DNA of 64,000 nucleotides. It comes from Cephalotus follicularis. Its lineage: Eukaryota > Streptophyta > Magnoliopsida > Oxalidales > Cephalotaceae. The translations under genes were made by a program, and so were the position numbers. Where the stretch lies: assembly GCA_001972305.1 (NCBI GenBank), contig BDDD01002118.1:62001-126000 (forward strand), written 5' to 3'. How positions within the stretch are numbered: the first letter of the stretch is position 1; each line of letters starts with the position of its first letter. Below, one piece after another: positions 46,390 through 56,159 of the stretch. The notes under the pieces are model-generated. The model was given only the letters and a program-made list of their open reading frames with translations, was not told the DNA's origin and did not search any database.

Positions 46390-46606
46390 CAGCCGACTGT
46401 TTAAGTAAGACAGTCGACTACTCAATCATCCAGCCGACTGTCAACTAAGAACAGTCGACTGTGCATGCGTTTTTGCCCAGAATAGTCGACTGTCGAAGGA
46501 AGACAACCGACTACTGATCACTCGTGATGAACAAGTCTACTGTTGGGGAAGAACAGTCGACTGACTCAAGGATCCAGCCGACTGTTATGAGAAAACAGCC
46601 GACTGT
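46390..46606 (+). repeat. Palindrome array, CAGYCGACTG dialect (Tekay, second)
   Basis: Ten motifs in 217 bp, alternating CAGCCGACTGT and CAGTCGACTG, spacing about 20 bp. This part of the LTR is deleted in the shared LTR. Confidence 0.9.
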
Positions 46607-47771
46607 TACAGCAGGAATTGGACCTTTAGACAAGGTGATAGGCCTAGGTTAATTACCAACAACCCTAGGTGCATTCTGAGCATATGTTTGCCCTGCATTT
46701 GAACTGCTACTGTACTGTAAATTGATTGTGGTTGATTACTGAATGTATTAACAATCTTGGAAAACTTGCATGATTATTATAATCATTTTGGGTAAGAAAA
46801 TGTATATTTGACAAATATAAACTTATATTTTCAAATGACTGGGAGAGTATTCCCAAAGACGGAGAAATGTATTGTTTCAAGTATTACAACTTATAACAAC
46901 CTGATAATGAAGTAATATATTTTAAACAAATATATTTTCATCAAGTAATCATATTTTGTTGCTTGACTTGTATTGTATTGTGTTTGTAAACTGTTGATTA
47001 CTTAGCCACTGTCCTAGCAACCTGCTGTTGGTTTAGCCGGCGTGCTATGCAACATACGGAGGACTTGCTCCAAGCCGTTCGTAAACGGGGATGGGGTAAG
47101 AGTGCATGACGTTGGGGCCAGGAGGTGGCGACGGTTATGACGACCTACTTGTCTGGTTCCTTTTGGGGACATACTTACTACCCGTGTTTGATATAACCTT
47201 ATAAGGTTATACCTGTACTGTGAAAGTGCATATGTTTTATATGTACGTACGGAGATATAATTACTGTGAAAATTACATGTCATACTTCATCACTATGCAT
47301 TCGTTCATGATACGCATTACCTTTGACCTTAAACTGTATACATAAACTTTTCTACTTAGCCGAGTGAGGACAAAGGCTAACCCCCTACTGTAACAAATTG
47401 ATGGAGTGGGTTTTGATATGGAGCATGCAAGGAGACTTAAAGAGAAGACTAAGTTATTTCTCTTATTTTATGTACTGGTTTACTGAACAATGACTATGAT
47501 AATTGGATTATTGTAACGTTGTTTATTTCTTTCGTACTGTATTATCAGGCTCCATTTATGGGCGATCGACTATGTTGTTGAGTTTTATATAAACTTTGTG
47601 GGTATCACGTAGTATGGGATGCGTGATACATATTTTAATTCAGCTTACTTCATGTTATTGCTTCCGCTATTGAAGGTTTTTGTTTTATGTGTTATCGCAT
47701 AAGCTGAATCATGTTGTGTTGATTGCCTTACCATTTAATGTTGTCGTCTCGAAAACGGGGGCATGACAGAG

Positions 47772-47784
47772 TGGTATTAGAGCA
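47772..47784 (+). promoter_or_regulatory. Primer-binding site of Tekay copy 1
   Basis: TGGTATTAGAGCA after the LTR and GAG. Copy 2 has the unmutated TGGTATCAGAGCA at 62141, so one C to T change is seen. Confidence 0.9.
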
Positions 47785-47879
47785 TATTCCATATATGCTT
47801 AGCTAGGATACTTTCCTTGGAAATCAATAAATTGTTTTCCTAAAGTCGTGACTAATCATCATCCTTCTTATAGGAACAA

Positions 47880-49072
47880 ATGGACCGAAGGAGAACGCAT
47901 GCTAGGGCTAGAGCTGTTGGAGCCAATGCCCCTGAGGAAGCGAATATGCCGCAAGGGATGAATGTTCCCTTGGATGAGAGAGATCCGATGGTTCGCATCG
48001 CAGATTGCTTTCAACAGCAGATGGCCTTTAATATGGCTAATGCGGAGGAATTGCACCGGAATTATGCGCAAGCACAACCACGACACAGGGCTCCTGACAA
48101 GTGCCCAGGGGAGGATGGTAATCAGTTTGGGAGGAACATTGAGAGATTCATGCGTCAGAATCCGTCCAGCTTTCAGGGAGATCTAGATGCTACCATCGCT
48201 GAGAGGTGGCTACAAGACTTGGAGAAAATCTTTGAAGTAATGGACTGTACAGACGAACAGAAATTGAAGTTTGCCGTGTACCGTCTATGGGGAGAGGCCA
48301 CTCACTGGTGGGAGATGGTCAAAGAGAGGTGGGAGTCAGCTGGACTCGATGCTACATGGGAGAGATTCTAGACAGAGTTCCTCGATTCCTATGTACCATG
48401 GGTTGAGCAAGAACGGAGGGAGACAAAGCTTCTTGAGTTACGTCAAGGAGAGATGACTGTGGCCGAGTACCAGGCCAAGTTTATGGAGCTAGCCAGACAT
48501 TCACCTTATCGGGTAGCCGATGAAGTGAAAAAGATACGGAGATTTCTGAGGGGTTTGCAACCGGATCTTCGGTCGAGGATTAGGCTATGGAGCTGGGTAC
48601 TTTTTCGGAGGTCGCTCAAAAAGCGAGGCTGCTGGAAAGCATATCCAGTGAAGACCGAGCAGAGAGGGCCCGAGCACAACAAAAAAAACAGAGCCCGACG
48701 AGACCAGCTTCTTCGAAATGGCAAGGCAGTGGTTCTTCGACGAAATCATGGAAGAACAGATCTGGACAGACTGCCACACAGGGTACTCCTAGCCAAGGGA
48801 GTAATGCCGGAACTGGAGCTTACTATCACTGTGGTCGTAAAGGCCACTTACAGGAAGATTGCTGGAGGATGAACGGATTGTGTTTGAGGTGTGGGGCATC
48901 TGGCCATTCCGTGAGAGATTGCCCGAAGAGTCAGGCTACAGCACCTACTGGACTACCTAGTGGCAGCAGGGCCGCAGCGGGGCCTTCACAGCGAAGGGAC
49001 ACCGGCAAGGGCATTGCGAAAGGTAGAGTTTTTACCCTTTCACAGATAGAGGTTTCGGAGTCTACCTCAGTC
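47880..49072 (+). pseudogene. Tekay gag, copy 1
   Basis: Starts MDRRRTHARARAV. Capsid-type region with AERWLQDLEKIFEVMDC, KLKFAVYRLWGEATHWWEMV, EQERRETKLLELRQGEMTVA, EYQAKFMELARHSPY, FLRGLQPDLRSRIR, then two CCHC knuckles: the first reads YYHCGRKGHLQEDC with its first Cys changed to Tyr (copy 2 has CYHC), the second CLRCGASGHSVRDC. Stop TAG at 48369 where copy 2 has CAG, and a 1-base deletion near 48583 (copy 2 GATTAGGGC, here GATTAGGC). Interrupted at 49073 by the nested element; protease continues at 54765. Confidence 0.9.
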
Positions 49073-49646
49073 TGTCACACCCCATTTTCCAAACGACGCA
49101 TAAGTGGTAGCAATTAACACAATAATCCGGCTCATCCATTTTACGATAAATTTAAACCTTTTTAAAACAGATGTATCAGTTGCGAAAGCCTTTAAATATA
49201 ATCCGAACTAACAACGTAACACGCATCCCATACTGCGTGTTACAATATAACAATATCATTGTTAATTGCTCACGAAACAGAACGTGAGTTATCCTTCTTT
49301 TTATTCATAAATAACTCCCAAAAAGAAGTTCGCATTTATAATCAAAACCAAAACATTAATCCAAACCCATAATACAAAATTATCCAAATTGAACAAGTAC
49401 AATTTATCATCCTCTCCAACATGAGTAGGATTATCAAGATACATAAATAGCTTAAACAACCTTGAAATAGCAGCTCCCAAAATAGCCTTAACCGCACTTG
49501 TCCGAATGTCTCCGTCAATCTGAAATAGTAGGGGGTTAGCCTTTGTCCTCACTCGGCTAAGTATAAATACATTTCGGGATCAAGTAATGAATGACATGAA
49601 ATGAATGCATTCATGATGCAGTGCATAAATAACACAGGTTATACAA

Positions 49647-49648
<2 letters not shown>

Positions 49649-49678
<30 letters not shown>
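49649..49678. repeat. (AT)n microsatellite
   Basis: Fifteen AT units. Confidence 0.95.
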
Positions 49679-49681
<3 letters not shown>

Positions 49682-49784
49682 CCATACTTGGCAGTTCACG
49701 ACCATTCTGATAGCTACAACAAGACAATCCATTTTTCTCAGGTCACTAAGGACCCATCAAGCACAAACCAGGTGGATGCGTACA

Positions 49785-50005
49785 CACTGTGATTAGCACC
49801 CGGTCACTTTACACACATGTGATTTGTGACCCAATTACATTACACACAGTGATTAGTAATCATTCATAAGGGAGTCTCAACTATTTACACACATGTGATT
49901 TATAGTCACAAGGAGAAACCCTAACTACTTTACACACAGTGATTAGTAGCAAAAAAAGTGAAACCCCCAGTTACCTTACACACCATGATTAGTAACCTAA
50001 GGAAT
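49785..50005. repeat. Degenerate tandem block TTACACACAGTGATTAG
   Basis: Seven units with core (T)TACACACAGTGATTAGTA or its variant TTACACACATGTGATTTRT, separated by 15-40 bp. The two variants partly alternate. Not seen in the other LTR because of its deletion. Confidence 0.8.
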
Positions 50006-50370
50006 TCCCCACACCATCCCTTTAAAGTAAATTATTATGTATAAAGTACTTGACAATATTACATTTATTCAAAATGTATAGCTAGTCTTTTTGCACAGCA
50101 TTTAATCATTTGAAAATACTTATTTTCATATACATAATTTCAATATTTTGAAATCATTTTTACAATCCTTTTTGAAAAATATAAATTTTCAACCCCAACA
50201 TCATATACACATATCTCAAATCACATTATTTAAGAAATCATGCGATATCATAACAAATCAATTCACAGTAGTATGCAATGCAACCAAATGCTCAAACATG
50301 CCTAGAGACGTTCCTAGAATCGTTCAGGGCCAACAGGTCCAAATTGGGTCAAACCGTACAAACCAGGAGG

Positions 50371-50926
50371 AAAGACGTCGATGTCTTTCCTCAACGCGTC
50401 GATGTCCATTGCCCCAAAAGCATCGAGGTTTACCTTCAAGGTCAGTGCTTGCAACAGTGCAAATCACGTCGACGTCTTCCTGTAGACGTCGATGCCTACG
50501 GTCAAAATCCTTGGACATCAATGTTCTTCACAACGCGTCGACGTTTAAGGTAGGAACCTTAACACGTCCTCGCGTTATGAGCAAAACTTAATGCACAACA
50601 GACAAAGAAGTAAATGCCTTCCATAGACGTCAATGTTTAAGTGGTACCAGGTAGGTAACATTTCGTCCAATCTTCATTTACAAGGAAGAAAACATCCTCC
50701 ATTCACGCATGAAATTCCAGATACGTTACTCACAGTGTAACATGCACAACAGTTTATCCGCGTGTATAACCAGATCATCAACCCACCAGAAATCCAAAAA
50801 ATCCAGAAAGTAACATTTGCATTCTACAGATGTTTGAAATAGACATCGACACTTAAAAAGACGTCGACGTCTATTGCCTCCTCACACAAGGACATCGATG
50901 CTTATCAAAAGCGTCGACGTTTTAAG
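50371..50926. repeat. Palindrome array, GACGTCGACGTC dialect (first)
   Basis: Motifs include AAAGACGTCGATGTCTTT, AACGCGTCGATGTCC, CACGTCGACGTCTTCC, TAGACGTCGATGCC, AACGCGTCGACGTTT, AAAGACGTCGACGTCT and AAAAGCGTCGACGTTTT; more decayed ones carry TCGATG or TCAATG. Many contain GACGTC, a C-box type bZIP site. Confidence 0.87.
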
Positions 50927-51673
50927 AGTCCAAAACACTGTCTCTTTCGTTCTATCCACCAACAGGGGTACACAACCCTTATGCACATACAATCAAGCAT
51001 GGGATTCACCCAGAAATCAACATGCATGCATAATCTACGCCAAAAGGTGTTAAGATCATCAACCAAACATTTAGTTCAACTCCCAACAAGCATGCAATTC
51101 ATGCATTTAATCCATGGAAACACATTAACTTTGAACTCAAATATGTACATATAATTCCCCTACCTCTGGTTTCAAGTTAGAAACCTTGTAAGACCACCTC
51201 TTTGTGTTCCAGGAATTGGTCACAACAGCTTCAAGGATGTCCCATTGCTACAAGCTTTCAGCACCAAGCTCCCAAGCTCCACTATTTCAACAATGGAGGA
51301 AGTGTTTATCTCTCCTCACTGTTCTCCTCAACACTCAGGTGTTTTATCAAACTAGCGGGGAAGAGAGAGCATTTATGTTAGGGAACTCTCTCCCCTTTTC
51401 ACTATTCCCGTTGCATGCATTTGCAGGTTCCATTTCCCCATTCCCTTCTCTCCCCGTTTTCTTCTTTCTTTTTTGATCATTTCCTCTTTGTTTTCTGCAT
51501 TTGCAGATGAAGATGTGTGCCCTTTTCATGCACAAGGTTGAGGACACGTTCTGTTGCATGGCTGGTAACATTCCAGCATGCACAACACGTTGCATCTGGT
51601 TCCTGCAAAGGCCTTGGATTCCCTTCCCTTGCACGTTAGTCTGTCAGTTCATAACGTGAGTGATATTCTTCTC

Positions 51674-51829
51674 AAAGACGTCGACGTCTTCTCAAGATGT
51701 CGATGTCTTTTCCTCTTTCATACAAGGGCGTCGATGCCTTTGTCTGCATCAACGTGCATGTTCATGCATGTGAGTGCGCCCTGCGCTCCCATAGGCGTCG
51801 ACGTCTTTAAAAAGACATCGACACGTTTA
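51674..51829. repeat. Palindrome array, GACGTCGACGTC dialect (second)
   Basis: AAAGACGTCGACGTCTTCT, AAGATGTCGATGTCTTTT, GGGCGTCGATGCC, AGGCGTCGACGTCTTT, AAAGACATCGACACG. Counterpart in the other LTR at 54404-54558 with small differences, mostly at CG. Confidence 0.87.
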
Positions 51830-52029
51830 GCCCAAAACTGCATCATTTTGCCTCTAATTACATCATTTAGAATTTCTTTATTATCCCAATCATTCCCTCT
51901 TCCAAAATCTAACCTTTTAAGTTTTGGAAAGCATCACCTAGGTCAAAAGTTATGCCATTCCCATAAATTCAATAATAGTATTTCAATAAAATTGAAATAT
52001 TACATTGTGCAAAAATCTCAGGCGTTACA

Positions 52030-52430
52030 ATCCACCCTCCTTCAAAGAAATTCATCCTCGAATTTCCTTAACATACTCCGGACGATTAAGGGTACCAATC
52101 CTTAATCTTCTCTTCATGTTATTGGTATAACTTTCCTGTCGGCCTCGTGCCCCAAGTAACCCCTTCTCAACGATCTTGACTTCTCTCAAAGTCCCATCCA
52201 CGAGATTTGACCTAAGCGATGGTCGTCCATTCTCTCGATCGTTCGAACAACCGTTCGATCATTCATTAGACTGTTACGTCAGCGTTCATTTATCCTTGTA
52301 CTTACTAGTTTAGCCTTCGAAGGTTCTAGCTTAACACCATAACGTTCGCTCAATCATGACTTTGATCATCCAATAAATCAAGAACAATTTCAATATATGA
52401 TAAAACAATGCATCATAGATAGTAAAAAGT
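52030..52430 (-). other. 3' non-coding part and PPT of gag-only element
   Basis: Starts with the polypurine tract (minus strand TTGAAGGAGGGTGGAT at 52030-52045). No coding sequence. A TTCGAA-centred repeat (GATCGTTCGAAC / CCGTTCGATC) lies at about 52237-52262. Confidence 0.7.
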
Positions 52431-53582
52431 ACCTCTTATGATGCCTTTGCCGGTATATCTCAGCTGTGAAGGTCCAGCTGTAGCACCACCATCACCTGCA
52501 GGTCCAGTGGGCACTGTCACTTGCCTATTCAGACAATCCCTTCGAAAATGGTCGGATGCTCTGCACTTCATGCATAACCCATTTTTCAACCAACAATCTT
52601 TTAGCTGATGGCTTTTACGGCCACAATGAGAACAAGCTTCAAATCCAGCATCGCTCTCCTAACTAGGAGTACCCTGTGAAGCAGTCTGATGCGATCTGTT
52701 CTTCGATGATTTTGTCAGAGAACCGCTGTTTTGCCACTTTGATGATGCTGGCCTAGATTGCGAGGAAATTTGTTTGCTTCCTTGTGCTCGGGCCCTCTCG
52801 GCACAGTCTTCGTTTGATATGCTCTCTAGCAATCTTGCTTTTTGGGCAACCTCCACAAAAGTTCCCAACTCCATTGCTCTAATCCTTGACCGAAGGTCCG
52901 GTTGCAGACCCCTCAGGAACCTCTGAATTTTCTTTTCCTCATCCGCCACTAGATAGGCGGAGTGTCTGGCAAGCTCCATGAACCTGGCTTGATATTCAGC
53001 CACGGTCATCTCTCCTTGACTCAGCTCTAGAAGTTCTGTCTCTCTTCGTTCTTGCTCGATACGAGGAACATAGGTATCAAGAAATTCCCTCTGGAATCTC
53101 TCCCATGTACTATCGAGTCCGGTTGACTCCCACTTTACCTTGACCATCTCCCGCCAGCGGATGGCCTCGCCCCATAACCTGTAGACAGCAAATTTCAGCT
53201 TCTGGTTTTCGGTACAATCCATAACTTCGAAGATCTTCTCCAGATCTTGCAACCATCTTTCTGCAATAGTAGCATCTAGCTCTCCTCGGAAGCTAGGAGG
53301 ATTCTGCGTCATGAATCTCTCTAACCCTTTCCCAAAAGAGTTCCCATCTTCATGGTCACACTGAGCAGGAGCTCTATGTCGAGGTTGGGCTTGCGCGTTG
53401 TGTTGGCGCATCTCCTTCGAATTAGCCATATTAAAGGCTATCTGCTGCTGAAAGTAATCCGCAATGCGCACCAACGGATCTCTGTCATCATGTGGAACAT
53501 TCACCCCTTGCGGGACATTCGCCGCCCCAGGGGCATTGGCCTCAGCGGCTCTAGCTCTCGCCCGTGTTCTCCTTCTGTCCAT
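52431..53582 (-). pseudogene. Gag of gag-only element
   Basis: MDRRRTRARARAAEANAPGA start, LDATIAERWLQDLEKIFEVM, KLKFAVYRLWGEAIRWREMV, FLDTYVPRIEQERRETELLE, LSQGEMTVAEYQARFMELAR, IRAMELGTFVEVAQKARLLE: open over 307 codons from 53582 to a TAG at 52659. Beyond the stop, knuckles HCGRKSHQLKDC (first Cys lost to Ser) and CMKCRASDHFRRDC continue. About 80 percent similar by eye to Tekay gag at 47880. The frame is better preserved than the host's, which fits selection on, or recent loss of, gag. Confidence 0.9.
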
Positions 53583-53678
53583 TTGTTCCTATATGGAAAA
53601 GATGTCATTAGTAGTCCTCTCAAGGAAACAATCCATTAATTGCCAAGGAACTTATCCAAGCTAAGCATATAACGGATA

Positions 53679-53693
53679 TATGCTCTGATACCA
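53679..53693 (-). promoter_or_regulatory. Primer-binding site of gag-only element
   Basis: Minus strand reads TGGTATCAGAGCATA next to the LTR. Exact iMet type. Confidence 0.9.
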
Positions 53694-53696
53694 TCT

Positions 53697-54759
53697 TGTC
53701 ACACCCCGTTTTCCAAATGACGCATAAGTGGTAGCAATTAACACAATAATCCGGTTCATCCATTTTACGATAAATTTAAACCTTTTTAAAACAGATGTAT
53801 CAGTTGTGGAAACCTTTAAATATAAGCCAAACTAACAACGTAACACGCATCCCATACTGCGTGTTACAATAAAACAATATCATTGTTAATTGCTCACGAA
53901 ACGGAGCGTGAATTATCCTTCATTTTAATCATAAATAACTCCCAAAAAGAAGTTCGCATTTATAATCAAAACCAAAACATTAATCCAAACCCATAATACA
54001 AAATTATCCAAATTGAGCAAGTACAATTTATCATCCTCTCCAACATGAGTAGGATTATCAAGATACATAAATAGCTTAAACAACCTTCAAATAGCAGCTC
54101 CCAAAATAGCCTTAACTCTCTCCCCTTTTCACTATTCCCGTTGCATGCATTTGCAGGTTCCATTTCCCCATTCCCTTCTCTCCCCGTTTTCTTCTTTCTT
54201 TTTTGATCTTTTCCTCTTTGTTTTCTGCATTTGCAGATGTAGATGTGTGCCCTTTGCATGCACAAGGTTGAGGACACGTTCTGTTGCATGGCTGGTAACA
54301 TTCCAGCATGCACAACACGCTGCATATGGTGCCTGCAAAGGCCTTGGATTCCCTTCCCTTGCACGTTAGTCTGTCAGTTCATAACGTGAGTGATATTCTT
54401 CTCAAAGACGTCGACGTCTTCTCTAGACGTCGATGTCTTTTCCTATTTCATACAAGGGCGTCGATGCCTTTGTCTGCATCGACGTGCATGTTCATGCATG
54501 TGCGTGAGCCCTGCGCTCCCATAGGTGTCGACGTCTTTAAAAAGGCATCGACGCATTTAGCCCAAAACTGCATCGTTTTGCCTCTAATTGCATCATTTAA
54601 AATTTCTTTATTATCCCAATCATTCCCTCTTCCAAAATCTAACCTTTTAAGTTTCTGAAAGCATCACCTCGGTCAAAAATTATGTCATTCCCATAAATTC
54701 AGTAATAGTATTTCAATAAAATTGAAATATTACATTGTGCAAAAATCTCAGGCGTTACA
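53697..54759 (-). repeat. 5' LTR of gag-only element, internally deleted
   Basis: 1,063 bp. Equivalent of 49493-51387 of the other LTR is absent; the join lies at AAC, which is present at both breakpoints. U3-region array kept at 54404-54558. Confidence 0.9.
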
Positions 54760-54764
54760 CAGTC

Positions 54765-56159
54765 GTTGGAGGTACACTGTATATTTATGGTTTTTCTGCT
54801 AGAGTATTAATGGACCCTGGAGCATCACATTCCTTTATTTCTTCACAATTTGCATCATACTTAGATGTAACGCCAGACTGTATGCCATACACCTTGGATG
54901 TGAGCACACCTGCTGGAGTTTCCATGTATACAGATACCGTATGTAGGAATTGTGAGATGTCTGTGGCAGACATTTCCTTGTATGCAGATTTGATAGTATT
55001 GCCCATCCGCGACTTCGATGTTATTTTGGGAATGGATTGGCTGTCAGCACATCATGCTTACATGGACTGCTATAGCAAGACGATTGATTTTTGTCTGCTC
55101 GATGGTACTATTTTCCAGTTTAAGGGAGACAAGGGGTTCTCTACACCGATTATATCCTTCATTCGTGCGTCGAAGTATCTCGAGAAGGGATGCGAAGGAT
55201 ATCTCGCTTACGTAATTGACCGAAGGAAAGAGAAGGGTTTGAGCCTGCAGGAGATCCTAGTGGTATGTGAATTTCCAGATGTAATTCCTGATGACTTGGG
55301 ATCTTTGCCACCGAGAAGGAATATGAAGTTTGTTATCGATCTTATACCAGGTATAACTCCTATTTCTAATGCACCGTATAGAATGGCTCCTGCAGAATTG
55401 AGGGAACTGAAACTGCAGTTACAAGATCTGATCGATAAGTGTTTTATTCGACCCAGTGTTTCTCCGTGGGGTGTGCCTGTACTGTTTGTCAAGAAGAAGG
55501 ATGGGTCGATGAGGCTCTGCATCGACTACAGAATGCTGAACAAGGCAACTATCAAGAACAAGTATCCTTTACCCCACATCGAGGATTTGTTCGACCAGCT
55601 GCAAGGAGCGAGAGTATTCTCCAAACTTGATTTGAGGTCAGGCTATCACCAGTTGAGGGTGAGGGAAGGAGTTATTGAGAAGACTTCTTTCCGGACAATG
55701 TATGGTCACTACGAATTCCTCGTGATGCCTTTTGGTGTTACCAATGCACCGGCTGCGTTCATGTCGTTGATGAACGATGTGTTTCGACCGTACCTGGATC
55801 ATTTTGTCGTTGTGTTTATTGACGACGTACTAGTATACTCAAGGAGTGAGGAGGAGCATGCTTGCCATTTGAGGTTGGTTTTGCAGATTCTCCGAGAGCA
55901 GCAGTTGTACGTCAAATTCAGTAAGTGTGAATTTTGGCTTGACCGTGTGATCTTCCTCCGTCACATTGTATCTGGAGAGGGTTTGGTGGTGGATCCGTCG
56001 AAGACAGAGGTGGTACGAGATTGGCCACAGCCGAAGAACGTAACGGAGGTACGCAGTTTTCTCGGCTTGGCGGGGTATTACAGGAGGTTTATCCAGAACT
56101 TTTCAAGAATAGTCGAGCCCTTGACTAAACTGACCCAGAAGAAGACCTTGTTTGTCTAG
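54765..56159 (+). pseudogene. Tekay protease and reverse transcriptase, copy 1
   Basis: Open from the nested element's TSD to TAG at 56157-56159. Protease site [13 protein letters not shown] and [15 protein letters not shown] motifs [95 protein letters not shown] and catalytic [12 protein letters not shown]. The Met at 54735 lies in the nested LTR and is not the real start: the protein is the middle of a Gag-Pol polyprotein. The closing TAG stands where Tekay pol usually has Trp. Confidence 0.93.

Larger units (their letters stand above)
45285..47768 (+). repeat. 5' LTR of Tekay copy 1
   Basis: 2,484 bp, TGTAACACCCATAAATTC.. to ..AAAACGGGGGCATGACA. Two GTCGAC-type arrays, at 45449-45600 (6 motifs) and 46390-46606 (10). 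The left flank is Copia LTR. Confidence 0.92.
49073..52029 (-). repeat. 3' LTR of gag-only element
   Basis: 2,957 bp, in sense TGTAACGCCTGAGATTTTTGC to GGGGTGTGACA. Contains AT microsatellite 49649-49678, the TTACACACAGTGATTAG repeat block 49785-50005 and GTCGAC arrays at 50371-50926 and 51674-51829. The right (5') LTR lacks 1,895 bp of this. Confidence 0.92.
49073..54759 (-). mobile_element. Gag-only Tekay relative, nested in Tekay copy 1
   Basis: 5,687 bp with TSD CAGTC (49068-49072, 54760-54764). Left LTR 49073-52029 (the 3' LTR), PPT, interior 52030-53696, PBS, right LTR 53697-54759 (the 5' LTR). The interior encodes gag only; no protease, RT or integrase. Gag is clearly similar to that of the host element. 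Depends on proteins from an autonomous Tekay. Confidence 0.92.

Noticed and set aside
51578..52105. ORF of 175 codons (and relative at 54308-54658)
   Set aside because: Lies in both LTRs of the gag-only element, crosses the LTR end in one case, and the GTCGAC array makes it repetitive (VDVFSRCRCLF). No domain; probably fortuitous.
52237..52262. TTCGAA-centred repeat as a hairpin regulator
   Set aside because: Seen once, arms are direct as well as inverted repeats, no second copy to compare.
54735..54759. Met at 54735 as start of Tekay protease
   Set aside because: It lies in the nested element's LTR; the open frame is an accident of the insertion.
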